From NCBI GenBank assembly GCA_005406025.1, contig BGZK01000082.1, positions 124,001 to 188,000 of the forward strand: a stretch of 64,000 bases of DNA, read 5' to 3'. A program made the translations under genes and the position numbers. This stretch comes from Eumeta japonica (lineage: Eukaryota > Arthropoda > Insecta > Lepidoptera > Psychidae). The notes beneath the pieces are model-generated. The model saw nothing but the letters and a program-made list of their open reading frames with translations, had not been told where the DNA came from and searched no databases. Position 1 is the first letter of the stretch. Every line of letters starts with the position of its first letter. Of this stretch, positions 11,241-23,183 are shown in pieces.

Positions 11241-12030
11241 TTCTGCATCTACCCGTCGTATATATTTTATGTTCATCGTATTGTGTCGTCTTGCAACATT
11301 GTGTTTTATAGCAAACGAATTATAATTACAAATTGTATTTTGTACTAAAAATATTGTTTTATAACAACTTGTTCTCCATTCTTTCTTACTATAAAAGTGT
11401 TACATGCAAGTTATTCCATTGCTAGACGATGAGAAGATTCTTTTTGAGAATATCAAATAACTAATAAATAAAAATGTGCACAAAAATATCTACCGCAAAG
11501 TCCTCTATGATATTAAACAAATACATATCGATGCCTTTGATCTTTTCCGCGAAATTTACGAATCGAAATTCATGAGGTCATTTTTTTCCACCGAACTGAA
11601 TGTATTTTAGGGTATGTGATAATTTTACATACGATCAGTTAAAAATAGAAGTACTATCTATCGAAGTCTTAGGTAATATTAATCGTTTTTCCAAAAACCC
11701 TGTCGATAGTAAATATTATTCGGTATATTTTAAAATAAATAAATTACTAAACTAAAAAGAGCTTTATCAATACTTTGTACAGTAGCGTGATGACTAATTT
11801 TAAAAAAACAGTTTTATAATATTCTTAGAAACATATTATACCAAAAAAACATATTATTTTTGCAATAAACAAAGCTTTTTAGAAGTAAATGCTTTTTTAA
11901 TTATATGTTTATAAATTAGTGCCAAAACGGTGCCCAGTGTTATGACGTCTGCTTGTGACGTCACGCCTATGTATTTGGATTGTAAATACTAGGGAGTCAA
12001 AACAACAAATCAGATATATTTTATTTAGAC
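11241..12030. other. AT-rich spacer, nothing recognised
   Basis: No coding, palindromic or tandem signal of note, apart from a gtgacgtcacg palindrome at about 11954. Confidence 0.45.
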
Positions 12031-12220
12031 ATGAATTCGAAAATGTATAAGTGGTGTGCGGTTCCTCAGTCACGTCATTAAAAACCCCTAATAAATTGTT
12101 TGTTTACGTGCCACACGACAAAACAATAACATATAAGTGGAATAATCTTGGACGGCAAGATCCAAAGTCATAAACGTAAATTCTCCTATTTATTTCCGTG
12201 AATATCATTTTGAATTTATG
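12031..12220 (+). pseudogene. THAP-domain coding remnant
   Basis: From the ATG at 12031 the plus strand reads MNSKMYKWCAVPQSRH, then a stop. After a frame change it continues as PNKLFVYVPHDKT...YKWNNLGRQDPKS and, in a third frame, YFREYHFEF. This order matches the C2CH zinc-binding THAP domain: an N-terminal K-W-C-x-V-P-x-C, a K-x-F-x-x-V-P-x-D segment, an invariant W, and a late C-E-D-H-F. Two zinc ligands appear changed (second C to S, third C to R), and stops interrupt it. I therefore call it a dead copy, either of a DNA-binding cellular gene or of a P-element-like transposase that carries such a domain. No transposase catalytic part was seen next to it. Confidence 0.7.
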
Positions 12221-14235
12221 GTAATTTAATTTATTATGTGGGGCATGTTTTTTTGATACACCTATTGCCGAATGATGATGTGTTACTGACCTTCGAAGAT
12301 CAGTAGCACAACATTTAATATATTAAAATGTTTAATTGATTATTTACATATAAGTGTAGATGCCCCAACTATTTTAAAATAATCAAAGGTTTTTACGATT
12401 CAGGTTTAAGAAATCACTGTTTTTTAGGTAAATCAAGTACTATATTAGTCATAAAGAGTACGTACGTAGTTCTGATACAATTTTTATATTCTTAAGTTTT
12501 TAGTGCTATGCAGACCAGATTAGTGGCATATTAAATAGGGCCATATTTTAAGCACCCGAAACCGAAGAGCTTGCATGAAAAATATTGATCGATGTCAGAG
12601 AAGCGAAGAGGATATAAATGCAAAGATTTTATACCATAGAGATATCTAGAACCTCTGTCTATTCTTTTGAAAATAGCCGTGAATTTATAAAAAAAAATAT
12701 CTAGACATACTTACAGACGATGGGTGGCATGATAAACTGTTTACAAAGTCGTAGGGCTATAATTAATAGTAAATGAAAAAAAAAATGTAAAAAATTGTTT
12801 CAAAAATTTTTTGTACCTCAAACATTTGTTTTATTTTTTTCATAAAATAATAAATAAAACGGAAAAGCACTAGTTTAGTTAAAACCGTAACTTCCGTTAC
12901 TTACTCGCTTGGGTTTTACAATTTCACTTCGCTTTTGATGCAACCAGCTGATACAGCACCTAAACAAAAAAAATTGAAGTTGACGAGGGATACGAACGTA
13001 TTTTTAAAGTCGTCGGAATTATGGAACACTCTGTATATGATGTGCACATACATCTTTCTTCACCTGATGACAAGCTTTCAGTTTCTTAGAAGTTACTGTA
13101 ATTCACAGCAATCTTTTCTCACACGTCATAATGTAATAACGTACTGAACTATGATTTGCTGAAGACCATTAAGGCAGATATGCTGGAGTTTAGTCTAGAT
13201 ATGAAACACGAACTGAATATATACGTTGACCAGTAATACTTGATTGGTCAACAAATTTGTTATCATGGAGCGCTTTATTTCGAGAATTGACATTTATGTC
13301 TTTTTGATACGAAACATTGATTTAACTATGAGGAGGAAATTTAAAGGAATTTATTTAAAAGTTTTTTCTTTTCAATAAATATTAAGTATAACAACTTCCA
13401 TTCAGTATAAAAACGCCCCATTATCATCAAAATTATCATTTGCTATCTTTAAACCATTAATTATTTGTATTTATACAGTTGTGTACAAGGACTAATCCTA
13501 AGAAAATAGGCTGTTATAAGTGTTCAAATTGTCTAACTCGCTTTTGAATATTAATAACTTTTAGTATATAATACAATAAAAAATATCTGGGTAACCGACC
13601 TTGCTGAGTGTCATTCGAGTTTGCTGCTTAAATATAAATAACTTTGCTCTGGGAAAACATGCTTACTTTATTTACGACAATATTAAATTTCAAAACGTAC
13701 TTATGTATTTTCATTCATGCAGTGCCATCTGTTGTTAAGAACCAAAAGAATATCAACAGTGCAATTACTTCGAAATCGTACGAGATAAAAGCAACGCTTA
13801 GAAAGATATTTTTTATTTGTCAGATAGATTTTTACCAGAGTAAAGACTTGTTTAGACAAACACGAAAAGCGAACCTTTATCGAAATAAAAAGTTCCACAG
13901 CAATAATTGGGGGCCGTTTGCAAGATCGTCGTGGTATATATAAAAAAACTTTTCGTTTAACATACTATATAATTATGCCACATAGACCACGTCAAGCACG
14001 GACACCGTCATTGGATTGAAGACAACAGTTGTTGGCAAAGTTTCAAGTCCCTCGATGATTCAATCAATCAATAAATGAAAGGTTTAGGTATACCTCAACA
14101 GTGCAAAGAGAAAAACACGACATAACAAACATCTTGCATGCGAGAGTGATACCGTCATACGCACAGACGCATACCACACCCGACGACACTAATTAAGATG
14201 GCACTCGATAAAATAGCTTCCGTAATCCGATACGC
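12221..14235. other. AT-rich gene-free stretch
   Basis: No recognisable gene. The open frames (for example 12935-13147 and 13644-13943) have no domain pattern, and the second is overlapped by an antisense frame of similar length, as expected for chance. Confidence 0.45.
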
Positions 14236-14239
14236 ACTC

Positions 14240-14500
14240 CGAGCTGGTAACAATAAAACTCTATTGTCGCAATAGAGCTGGCGGCGAGAGCACTCGACGC
14301 GTGAGAGCGGCCGCGCCGAGAGCGCTGGCCTTTATAGCCCGCCCTCCGCCCTCTGCCCTCAGACCCACTAAGCTTGTATTTTACTTTGCAACTAGCTTTT
14401 GAATCGGAATCGAGGGCGGCCCTTCGTGATTCCGCGCTTTAGGGCTATCCCCCTATTCGCTCAGAATTACTCGACTTTCCATTAGAAGCGGCCGCTCTCG
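14240..14500. other. GC- and CpG-rich island
   Basis: About 260 bases are markedly GC-rich against an AT-rich background. They include two NotI-type gcggccgc sites (14308 and 14487), gagagcgctggcc and a run of ccctccgccctctgccctc. Such islands can mark promoters or first exons, but I see no TATA/initiator pair or coding frame that settles it. A small open frame at 14890-15084 (64 codons) lies 0.4 kb downstream and is unassigned. Confidence 0.4.
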
Positions 14501-14889
14501 ATTTGCGATTGTAATTTTTGGTTTTCGTGCGGTACACTGAGCTGGATAATGAAATCTTTATGCCTCACGAGATTGCCCTAAATTCTATTTATTCTTACAC
14601 CCGCATCGCCATGATACGCACGGACGTTGCTTTTTACTGCACCGCTACACATACTCGAAGTGGATCGACTATGTTAATTTACAACGGCCTTGCCAACGCC
14701 ACGCGCCCTCGGATGATGTAATTTTGACCTCGCAAAAACACAGACTCTGTCTCTTTAAGTTAACTTTCACTTTAAGCAGACAATAATACATTTATTCTGC
14801 TATCGACGGCATCGCATTTCAGGACTTCTGAAACATACAGTCCGCTTGCAGTCGAGTATCAATTCAGCCGTTACTTTTACAGTCACTAA

Positions 14890-15084
14890 ATGCCGGCTCA
14901 ACCTTTTAGAGCGCTGTGCATCTTTTGTCCGGCGAGCGGAGATCCGAAGTCTCTAAATTGCTCAAAGGCCGGCCGCGATCTAGGAGTAGCGTCGGCAAAC
15001 ATTTTAGGCGCATCCGCTGAATCTATTTCTGTTTGCGAAGAGATTGCTCAAGCTGCTTATTGGAATTTTTATAAAAAGACCTAA
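14890..15084 (+). other. Unassigned 64-codon open frame downstream of GC-rich island
   Basis: It encodes MPAQPFRALCIFCPASGDPK at its start and ends AQAAYWNFYKKT. Composition is more codon-like (GC-richer, alanine and serine rich) than the surroundings. I do not recognise a domain. It could be a chance frame in the CpG-rich block, or an exon or transposon-derived piece. Confidence 0.15.
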
Positions 15085-15132
15085 AAAACGTTTCTTCGTA
15101 ATATAGTCAGTACTAAAATGAATAGAAATTGT

Positions 15133-15550
15133 GTGTCCCAAACATTCTACGTCTTAGACATTAAGTGACTTAGAAATTCCATTCCTTGGGAATTTCGTGC
15201 GTATACATTCTATTCCTTATACGATTTGTACCCTTAATATTATAAGTACGGATATGCTGTGCTTCGTACGTGTTCTGCTTTGGGCATTCTGTGTGCTTCG
15301 AAAATCTCGCACATTTTGTTCCTTGGATATTATGTGCCTTAGACCATGCACCTCACACACTTTATACCTTAAATATTTTGTGTTTTAGACGTTACATGTA
15401 CTGGCTTTTATGTACCACCGAAGTATATACGTCAAACGTATTGTGTCTATCTAATTCTATATCTTAAAAATTCTGCGCCTTAAACATACTTGCTTTGAAA
15501 CCTTCTGTGCCTCGAGCATTTTGTATTTTGGGCATACTGTTCTTTATGCA
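15133..15550 (+). repeat. Decayed minisatellite, 16-bp period, about 26 units
   Basis: The stretch divides into successive 16-base units with an approximate consensus GTGCCTTAGACATTCT. Examples in register: gtgtcccaaacattct, acgtcttagacattaa, gtgacttagaaattcc, attccttgggaatttc, later ccttaaacatacttgc, tttgaaaccttctgtg, cctcgagcattttgta. The period stays almost constant while individual units differ at many positions. The array must therefore be old but largely free of indels; register drifts slightly around 15309-15340. Open frames across it are translations of the repeat. Confidence 0.85.
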
Positions 15551-17020
15551 CCTACACCCGTTCGGTAATGAACTTCAACTAACCCTAATTTTAAGTGACG
15601 ATCGTTTTTCCAGTTCTCTGTACATGTTTCCTTCAATGTCACTAAAGGTTCTAGCGGTTCTAGCTGTAGACAAAGACAGGTAAAAAAATGTATACAACAA
15701 CATACTCTCACGCGAAATCAATCTTGACAAAGTTATTTAATAATAAAAATAAAAATTTGAAATCCTAGATTAGTAGAACACTAACATTTGAAACTGCAAA
15801 AACAGAATTACCTTAAATAAAGAAAATTTTGAAATAGCGGCGATTTCATTTTTTAATAAATGCTCCGAAATCGATTACTGAGAAGAAATAAATATTAAAG
15901 TAACTAATGCTTTATGCGTAAAATCGATTATTTTACATAATTTAATACAAACACTTATGAAGAGTTAGTTATTTTTTTTTTACCCACTAGTAGCAATTAT
16001 TAATTACTTTTATATTATATTGTTGTATACAGAATATAACAAGTAATTCCGTTCTAAATTAATAATATAAAATAATGGAAACTTCAACATTTATGGTCGA
16101 TTCACAAACAGATAGTCAACATGCTCATAAATTAACATTAATTAATAACCGTTCCTAACTTGAATATTAATTGCTCTTTTCGACGGGTAACTCATTTGCA
16201 AATACAATTTCATAAAACGTCTGCACTCTCCAGTACATTTCGGTATTCCCGAGCTGATTACCCAAGCACTACTCCGAAGATAGTCAAGTTTAATACAGTC
16301 CGAAATCCTTAGCAGGCGCTCCAACTTCCTGTTCAATCTACATCAACAGAAAAGTTTATATCTCCCTTTGAAATCGTTATTTAAGTTTTGAATGGGAAGT
16401 AATTTGACTCAAGGAACAACACAATCAAACTCAATTTGCGTTTCGGCGAGACAAAATAAATACGCTGCGAATGAAACGGAGTGACTGGCTTAACTAGGTT
16501 GCGGCTATTTATTACACAAATTAAGTGTTACAACGCCGACGCACTAGCACCCGGTGCTGAAGCTCGAAAGCCTTTATAAATAGCTTTTCCTTCAAAGCTT
16601 TGTCCAAACTTTTTGTGTTCAAGTGCCCTATCTCTCTTATCTGGTGGCTTTCTCTAAATTTAGCGGTCATATTTTAATGGGCATTGTTAATCATTGGCAT
16701 AATAGAAACATCATAAAGGACACGTGTTTTATATTTTATTTTTTTTTATTTGGGTCAATGAAACAGTGAACACAATAAATACTTATAACTAATTTACAAT
16801 TAATAATATGAGCTTAATATGTCATCAACACTGTTAACCACAGATCTTGATAAGCGATTATTTGTAGACAAAAACAAACAGTGAAAAGACATACAAAACA
16901 AAATCATTTCATAGATTTTTTAAAAGTTTCTAAAACATATGTATATTTTAAACCACCCAATGTGCATAGCCACTGCATCGATATAAGCGAATTATTATAT
17001 CAATCAAACAAACCATAAAA
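15551..17020. other. AT-rich gene-free stretch
   Basis: Nothing recognised on either strand. The short minus-strand frame at 16142-16336 shows no known domain. Confidence 0.4.
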
Positions 17021-17029
17021 TGGTGATCG

Positions 17030-17800
17030 TTAGCCCGCATTGATAGGACATTAAGTAGTCGCGAATAGCCGGTGTTTTCTACGACGATGTGTTCGGAAAG
17101 GAACTTCGTAACACAGTTGGCCGATGAGTGAGATACAATCGTACCTATTGTGGCACAAATCGTTAGGAATTATTGTTTCGAGCCGCCTGGATTTTAGTTT
17201 GAATAGATTATGTTGATATTATAGACAGTTGTATGCCAGACGCCGAAGTAAACACTTGTAATGCTTGTAAAGTATTTTTTTATAGACTCAAGTGCAATGT
17301 ATTCGTTGTAAAAATGATTTCCTTATGGGCCCTGTAGATTCCAACTGAGACTAGCGAATCAAATATTTATAAATACAAGGAAGATGGGGCAAATTTAGCA
17401 CAAGAACGAAATACAAATCCATATATTTTACTGGCGCTGTAGATTATATTGCAAATATACACATCGAGGTGTGGCTTTTATCGAGTGTGACTTCAAGATC
17501 TCTAAAGATTCATCAGAAATCGAGGACGAACGCCATCGAAATTATAAGAATAATGACTTACGGTCCATTATTTGTGAAAGTAATTCATTTATATTTTTTT
17601 AAGTTGAGGCTAAATTTGTTTTTAATGCAATAGTCTGAAAATCGACCTAAATCCTGTTGGAATCTGTAAAGCAGCGTGTTATCTTCAGTCGTGTAAAAAT
17701 TTTAAGTTCATCTGCATATTGAAGGAATTCACATAATTTAAAACTATAATCGACGTCTTGAATAAAAGGAATTAATGAAATAATGTTTATGGTTATTTGT
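17030..17800 (-). pseudogene. Jockey-like LINE reverse transcriptase remnant
   Basis: Read on the minus strand, pieces of a non-LTR reverse transcriptase appear in order across three frames: FLQYADELKIFTRLK (the YADD catalytic box, here YADE, about 17700), DFQTIALKTNLAS (about 17630), DLEVTLDKS (about 17490, cf. DLGVxLD), IYSASKIYGFVFRSCAKF (about 17430) and VYFGVWHTTVYNI (about 17240, cf. LEYxSxVW). This is the canonical order of the thumb and connection region of Jockey-clade ORF2. Stops and frameshifts are frequent and the N-terminal endonuclease is not seen, so it is a truncated, long-dead copy. Confidence 0.8.
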
Positions 17801-18030
17801 TGTTTTTGTTATTGTATAAAGACGCTGAACATTTAAGAGGTGATTAATCTACTAACAAATTGAATATATTATTTGTTACCCTTTAATAATAGAAGTGTTG
17901 CCCAACATACTGTAACTTTTATAAGCGTCTGTTGTTTTATATTTTAATACTTCGCCATACTTGTGGCAACATGAGAATCTTTATTATTATTACACACACA
18001 TATATATATATATAAAAGATTTTTGTAAAT

Positions 18031-18073
18031 GTATTATAGAAGAATGAAACTATGTTTGATTCTTCTATAATAC
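18031..18073. repeat. Perfect 15-bp inverted repeat
   Basis: gtattatagaagaat (18031-18045) pairs with attcttctataatac (18059-18073) across a 13-base loop. Confidence 0.9.
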
Positions 18074-19250
18074 GTAATACGTATATACATAACCTATAAC
18101 TCAAAATGACTTCGATAAGTTCATTTTGCCAGAATCGTTTCTAACGAAGTTCTAAGATTGGCATCAAGTGAAAAATAAACACGTAAAAAAAGGGAAGATA
18201 TGCATTCAACAATACTGAGACACAATAATACAATTCACTGTGAAGTCGCTGCATTAACACTTTTAGTTAGTCGCATTTAACTTGTGGATGCACCGATCAC
18301 GAAAATAAAACTGACTCATCGGCACTCGATTTTCGCTGTATGTACGCCTCGGGTGGTCGCCTCGAACCTTTTCCGAATGTAAGCGAAGTCATAAATTATA
18401 TATATGAAACAAATCATGAACATTCAACATCTACATAATCACACAAAATTAATTGCAATCGGGAACTTTTTAACCATTTAAAATGCCTTTAGAATGTAAA
18501 CAATCTATATGTGTTTGGCGGGGGACGACGACAATGACGGTGGAGTTATGCACATATTAAACATAAAAATTTACAGGTTCATGTCCTCGAATATTGTTTT
18601 TTAGGGAATTTGTTCTGTACTTTTAATTATTTAGCCTGTGAACATAGTTCGCAACAATATTCACGTTATCTTAAATATAAGTCTTCACTATGCTTGTCCT
18701 GATCATAAAATTAAACCAGAACATGAAGCAGTTTAATTTATAATTTAAATTAGTCTCACGTCGCGCTGTCCTCTTAGTGTTTTATTAGTCCTCTGAGAAA
18801 GTCAACCCCCACTTAATTAATTCCCGAACACGCAACCGCTTCTTTGCAGCGAAACAGATACGAGAAACGGGCATACGACCGTTCGCGCAACTTTAAAACA
18901 CAAATAGAACTTATGTTTCGTCTCGCGAACGACATAGAGGGTGGTTGAAGTACTAATTCAAATATCTTACACATTTCAAAAGAAAGACATCACCCTTACA
19001 AACTACGTGAATGCTATCGCGTCGGTGGTTGGATTATGGATTTTGGGTTTCCATTGATAAAAATCCAAACATGAATTTCTATCTCAGAAGTAACGTCGTA
19101 TATTATATGAACGGTGAAATTTTGTGTATGCAAGCCGTTACCTTAACGCTTTGCTGGATGTAAAATAAAATTCAGCAATATTTTTTTTTATGATTCAAAT
19201 ATGCCCGTTAAATCGCTTGGGAGCGCATCGAATGAACTCATTAAATTTTA
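18074..19250. other. AT-rich spacer
   Basis: No gene was found. The block 18760-18920 is somewhat GC-richer (gtcgcgctgtcc, gcgaaacagatacgag), without an assignable frame. Confidence 0.4.
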
Positions 19251-19440
19251 ATACTAGCTATTCTCGCGGTCAATTCTGATCCCGATCACGGTCCTGTTAT
19301 CGATGTCAATTCTGTTTCCATTGTCAGGTCCAATTCTGGTCCCGCTATTCTAATAACATTCTTGATTCCAATTTTAGTCCTTCCGTGGTCACGAATGTCA
19401 ATATTAACAAATTACTATTTTTACTGGTATTCGTATATTT
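19250..19440 (-). repeat. Degenerate (gat/cgg)-type hexamer-like tract
   Basis: A series of ggtcaattctgatcccgatc-type words with a roughly six-base rhythm, the same composition as tracts at 42.95-43.2, 50.8-51.0 and 54.7 kb. I take it as part of a lepidopteran interspersed repeat, orientation minus relative to the tract at 26.99-27.15 kb. Confidence 0.5.
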
Positions 19441-19477
19441 TTTTTAAATAAAAGCCAATCTTACTACATTTTATAAC

Positions 19478-19535
19478 ATGTAATAAGATTATATATACAA
19501 TCTACACGATTATGTATAATATAATCTTATTACAT
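19478..19535. repeat. Perfect 17-bp inverted repeat
   Basis: atgtaataagattatat (19478-19494) pairs with atataatcttattacat (19519-19535). Confidence 0.9.
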
Positions 19536-19601
19536 TAATCTTATATTCTATTTGAGAACATAATCTACCTCTATGCAAAATTTAATTACTATCTGACAAT
19601 T

Positions 19602-19664
19602 AAAAATGTAAAAGTAAGTATAACAAATATTCATATATATATATATACTTACTTTTACATTTTT
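19602..19664. repeat. Perfect 21-bp inverted repeat
   Basis: Left arm 19602-19622 (aaaaatgtaaaagtaagta...) is exactly complementary to 19644-19664, with an AT-rich 21-base loop. Confidence 0.9.
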
Positions 19665-19785
19665 AAACATTATAAATAGCCTATAACCATCTATAGATCA
19701 TGTTTCCCTTCTGATTCGATGAGTAGTTTCCGAGATATCAGGACTCACAGAAAAGAAATCATCTTATATATATATATATATATTT

Positions 19786-19814
19786 GGTTTCCATATATAG
19801 TATATATGGAAACC
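19786..19814. repeat. 14-bp near-perfect palindrome
   Basis: ggtttccatatata and tatatatggaaacc face each other around a single G, beside an (AT)n run (19766-19782). Confidence 0.85.
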
Positions 19815-20241
19815 CAAAAATTGAATCAATAGTCCAATTGCCCGTATTCAAAAAACTAATACTTCAATGATTTCAGTTCTACTTTCGGTCCGATTCCGGA
19901 TTTCAGCTATTTAGATGATTAATTTCTAAAAACACAAAAATACTCATTATTTCATTTGTAACGATGAATTCAAATACATTTTTTTATTACTCCCATTTGA
20001 AAACTAACGCTATTCTTATAAAAACTTTCAACTCCCATTTTACCCTTTACAGGATTGCATTTTCAAATGCATTGAAATACTTTACTAATAATATTACCAA
20101 TTACCAATATTACAAAACATCAATTTGTATGAGACTCAACACAAAACTAACGGTATTTCATAAAACTTTCGCCTCCGTCCCCCACCTTCAGCTCTTTAGA
20201 AATATGTTTGCCGATGAACTTAGCATCTGTTTACATTATCT

Positions 20242-20608
20242 GTCTTATTCAGAGTCGCTAGTCTAACTTTAAAACGTGCTTAGACAACAGTTTTAACGCG
20301 AGTTTACAAAAAAACCTATTCAGAAATCATGTTTAATTTATAAACATTGTATAAACCTCGTTTAGCCGTCATACAATAGTTAAAATGGGCAAAGGATGTT
20401 TAACAGTGGTCTAAGGATTGTTTTACTGAATACTTAACGTAGTTTGTCAGAAATGACATTTGAATCGTGTTTTTTTCATCAAGTTAAAGATTGATTTCTA
20501 TAAATTGCGAATTATTAATTCGAAGCGCATTCATAATGGAAGAATTATCTGAAGTTAAAGAATTTCACAAATGTTTCAATAAATATAAATTATATATATA
20601 AATGAAAA

Positions 20609-20668
<60 letters not shown>

Positions 20669-20880
20669 CATTACTTGGATGCCAGATACTAAATATTTTA
20701 AAGTTTATTAAAACATTTTTTGATCCGAATGTTGCCATTATAACGCTTAAACACTGTTTAAGTTAGACTGCAGTCTGACATTCTGAATTGCTTAATGCCT
20801 AAACAGCTGTTTAAGAAGTAAACAGTGTTTAGTTAAACAACCTTTGAACTATGTTTTAAATGAGGATTCTGAATAAGGCA
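20242..20880. mobile_element. MITE-like element with cttattcagagtc termini, TA-expanded
   Basis: The left tcttattcagagtc is mirrored by gattctgaataagg on the right. The interior has several short palindromes (aaacagctgttt; gactgcagtc) and many ttaaac/gtttaa words, but no coding sequence. An (AT)n tract at 20609-20667 has grown inside it. Confidence 0.5.
20609..20667. repeat. (AT)n microsatellite
   Basis: A pure AT run of about 58 bases inside the MITE-like element. Confidence 0.95.
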
Positions 20881-20931
20881 ATATGAATTTAAGAAAAGTT
20901 TCATGCAGAATTTAATATGGTAAACACAGCC

Positions 20932-23183
20932 GTACACTGAAAAAAAAATTTGTCGCTTCTATCAAAATTGTGATTCGCATGATCAAGTATCTTGATTCCA
21001 TACGAGCCTAAGAAGACCTTAGACACTTCAAATAAGATGATTTTGATTGATTATCATTATTCAATTGACTAGTAAACTGTATTGCTCTTATTATTATTAC
21101 TTAACTAAAGCAATTTAGATCTTATTCAGTATGAATATGAAAAATAGCTATACCGACTTACTTATCTTAATAAATTCAGTTAATACTTAGTCAATATCAA
21201 AAAGAAAATTATTATAATAACTAACTCACTTTAATAAATTCAACTAAGATCATGATCACTACCAACATACAAATGATTATAGTAATTGATTCAGCTTAAT
21301 AAATTCAGTTTAGAACTTGTTACATTTGAACCATAAATGTTTATTACGATCAAATTCAATTACTTGAATCATCTATGATACTTGTTTAGTACTAATAGAT
21401 AACATTGTAATAACAACTAAATTACTCTCGTTTAAATCCACTAAGAGCCTTTCCACCATCTCCTTTTATACTGACTTTTAACAAAAGTCACTTTTAAAAT
21501 TAGCTTTACGTTCCCGTTCTTCTTTTAACAGTTGTTAGGGCTGAAAAACCGTTAAAGAAGGACGTGGACAAAATCTATTTTAAAAGTGACTTTTGTTAAG
21601 ATAGTTAAAAGGAGACAGTGAAAGCCCTTAGTAACATTTTTAATTGACTAAGTTCTGCATTAATAAATCGCACTTACCTCTGAGAATGCTCATGAGTTAG
21701 CATATGACGGGTTGTCCTAAAGTTCACTTTTAATCGCCTGTAATGCGTAATGGATAGTTGATATCTACCACGTTTAAGAGTGAACTGAAGTACGACATAT
21801 TAATTAGGACAGCACCTTCAGTGCTAACTCAATCGCGGTCTCAAAGCTGAGTACGATTTATAAATACAGGTCTAAGATATTATAATCACTTCGAAAATTA
21901 CATGACATTGTGCTCCACCCGTAACCAGCCTTGAACGTACTTAGCACGGCCGTGTGTTGTGTTATATTTTATCTATCAATAATTATAGAAAACCAAAGTT
22001 GATTTTAAAGTTATGAAAAGAAACATGAAGTAAAACCTATTTATGTTCAAATTATCACAGTTAAAAATAGTTCATAGAACATATCACATTTAAAAATCTA
22101 ATTTCTTGTCAAAAATTAAATCCTAAAATAAATCTCATTGTTTGTTGTTGACATATGTGACAAATTTTAGATAAAATAAAACAAAATAATTTGTAAGAAA
22201 ATACTTGTTTATTATTTTTAAACAGTACAGTGGAACGTTACATATTTTTGCTATTGTTAAAATATTTATGTTACAAGGTATCGGAAATATTAATGAATTG
22301 TAGAAACTAACAACCTTCTGTGCTGTGTTTGGTTCGTTTCTTGGTTCCTTACACGTTTCGTACGTATACACTTGGTCTTCAACATCAACACTAACCAACA
22401 ATACCACAACTATCCCCTCACTGATGCAACTACATCTGACTCTTCGCAAGTAATACAAATAGGTACTAAATGAATAAACAAAGAAGTCACGAACGAAATA
22501 ATCCGATTTCAACTCGAGCGGCACACAAACAGCTATTCAAGCTATTCATGCAGCTATTGACCAACGATATGCGCTAGATTTATTCAGTTAGCTTCGCCTC
22601 CTGCCCCCGCCCGCGCCGCCCTTTGAGGTGAGGTGGGAAGGGTAGTCACTTATTTCAATTGATAAATTGATTATTTATCTCAACTAATATGAAAATCGTT
22701 TTAAGCAATTACTCTCAGTAGAATTTAATGTTTAATTTATATTTAATCCAACAATATTAAGTATTGAAGGTGATCATTTTATCTTTGTTGTTTTACAAAT
22801 GATAAGTATTAGAGTAATTGACCTAATTAACAAGTATTAGGTAAATCAAATACAACTTTATTAATTTAAAAATGAAAATAATTAAAACTACTAATTTATT
22901 TAATTATTTCAATGACTTTATTCTGAATTGATTGACTATATATATGTATAAGTTAACTAAATAAAACTGATCAAATTATGCCAAAAAAAACCAGTAATGA
23001 TATAAACAATGTATATACTTGTTAGAATGAATGTAGTACCTACATTATTAGTTCAATCACAAATGAACTAGTTGTTATAACGAATCAACTTTCATTGATA
23101 TACACAATTTCGCAGTTTTTTAATTAATTTAACGCCAACTAAAAGAAAATGTCTCTTATTTAGCTTTCATTTTTTGAGTGTAG
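20932..23183. mobile_element. Large AT-rich non-coding element with tacactgaaaaaaa ends
   Basis: The left end tacactgaaaaaaaaat is mirrored by tcattttttgagtgta on the right, 2.2 kb apart. Near the left end a unit of about 65 bases with the core ttaataaattcag is repeated three times (about 21167, 21230, 21295). The region holds no recognisable protein. A 129-codon minus-strand frame (22135-22524) shows no domain. A foldback element is nested at 21441-21631. The boundaries rest only on these termini; I saw no convincing target duplication. Confidence 0.4.
21441..21631. mobile_element. Foldback MITE, copy A
   Basis: Almost the whole 190 bases is one long imperfect hairpin. ctaagagcctttccaccatc at the left is mirrored by agtgaaagcccttag at the right, and acttttaacaaaagtcact is mirrored by agtgacttttgttaa. 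The apex lies near aacagttgttagggctgaaa. It is related to the copy at 25371-25577 (shared aaaaccgttaaa, ggacgtgga, ggagatggtgga words). Confidence 0.75.

Noticed and set aside
14100..14240. Possible histone or RNA gene upstream of the CpG-rich island
   Set aside because: No conserved frame, stem-loop terminator or RNA structure could be found.
22135..22524. 129-codon minus-strand frame
   Set aside because: Low-complexity, AT-driven composition (N, Y, F, K rich) inside a probable non-coding element; no domain.
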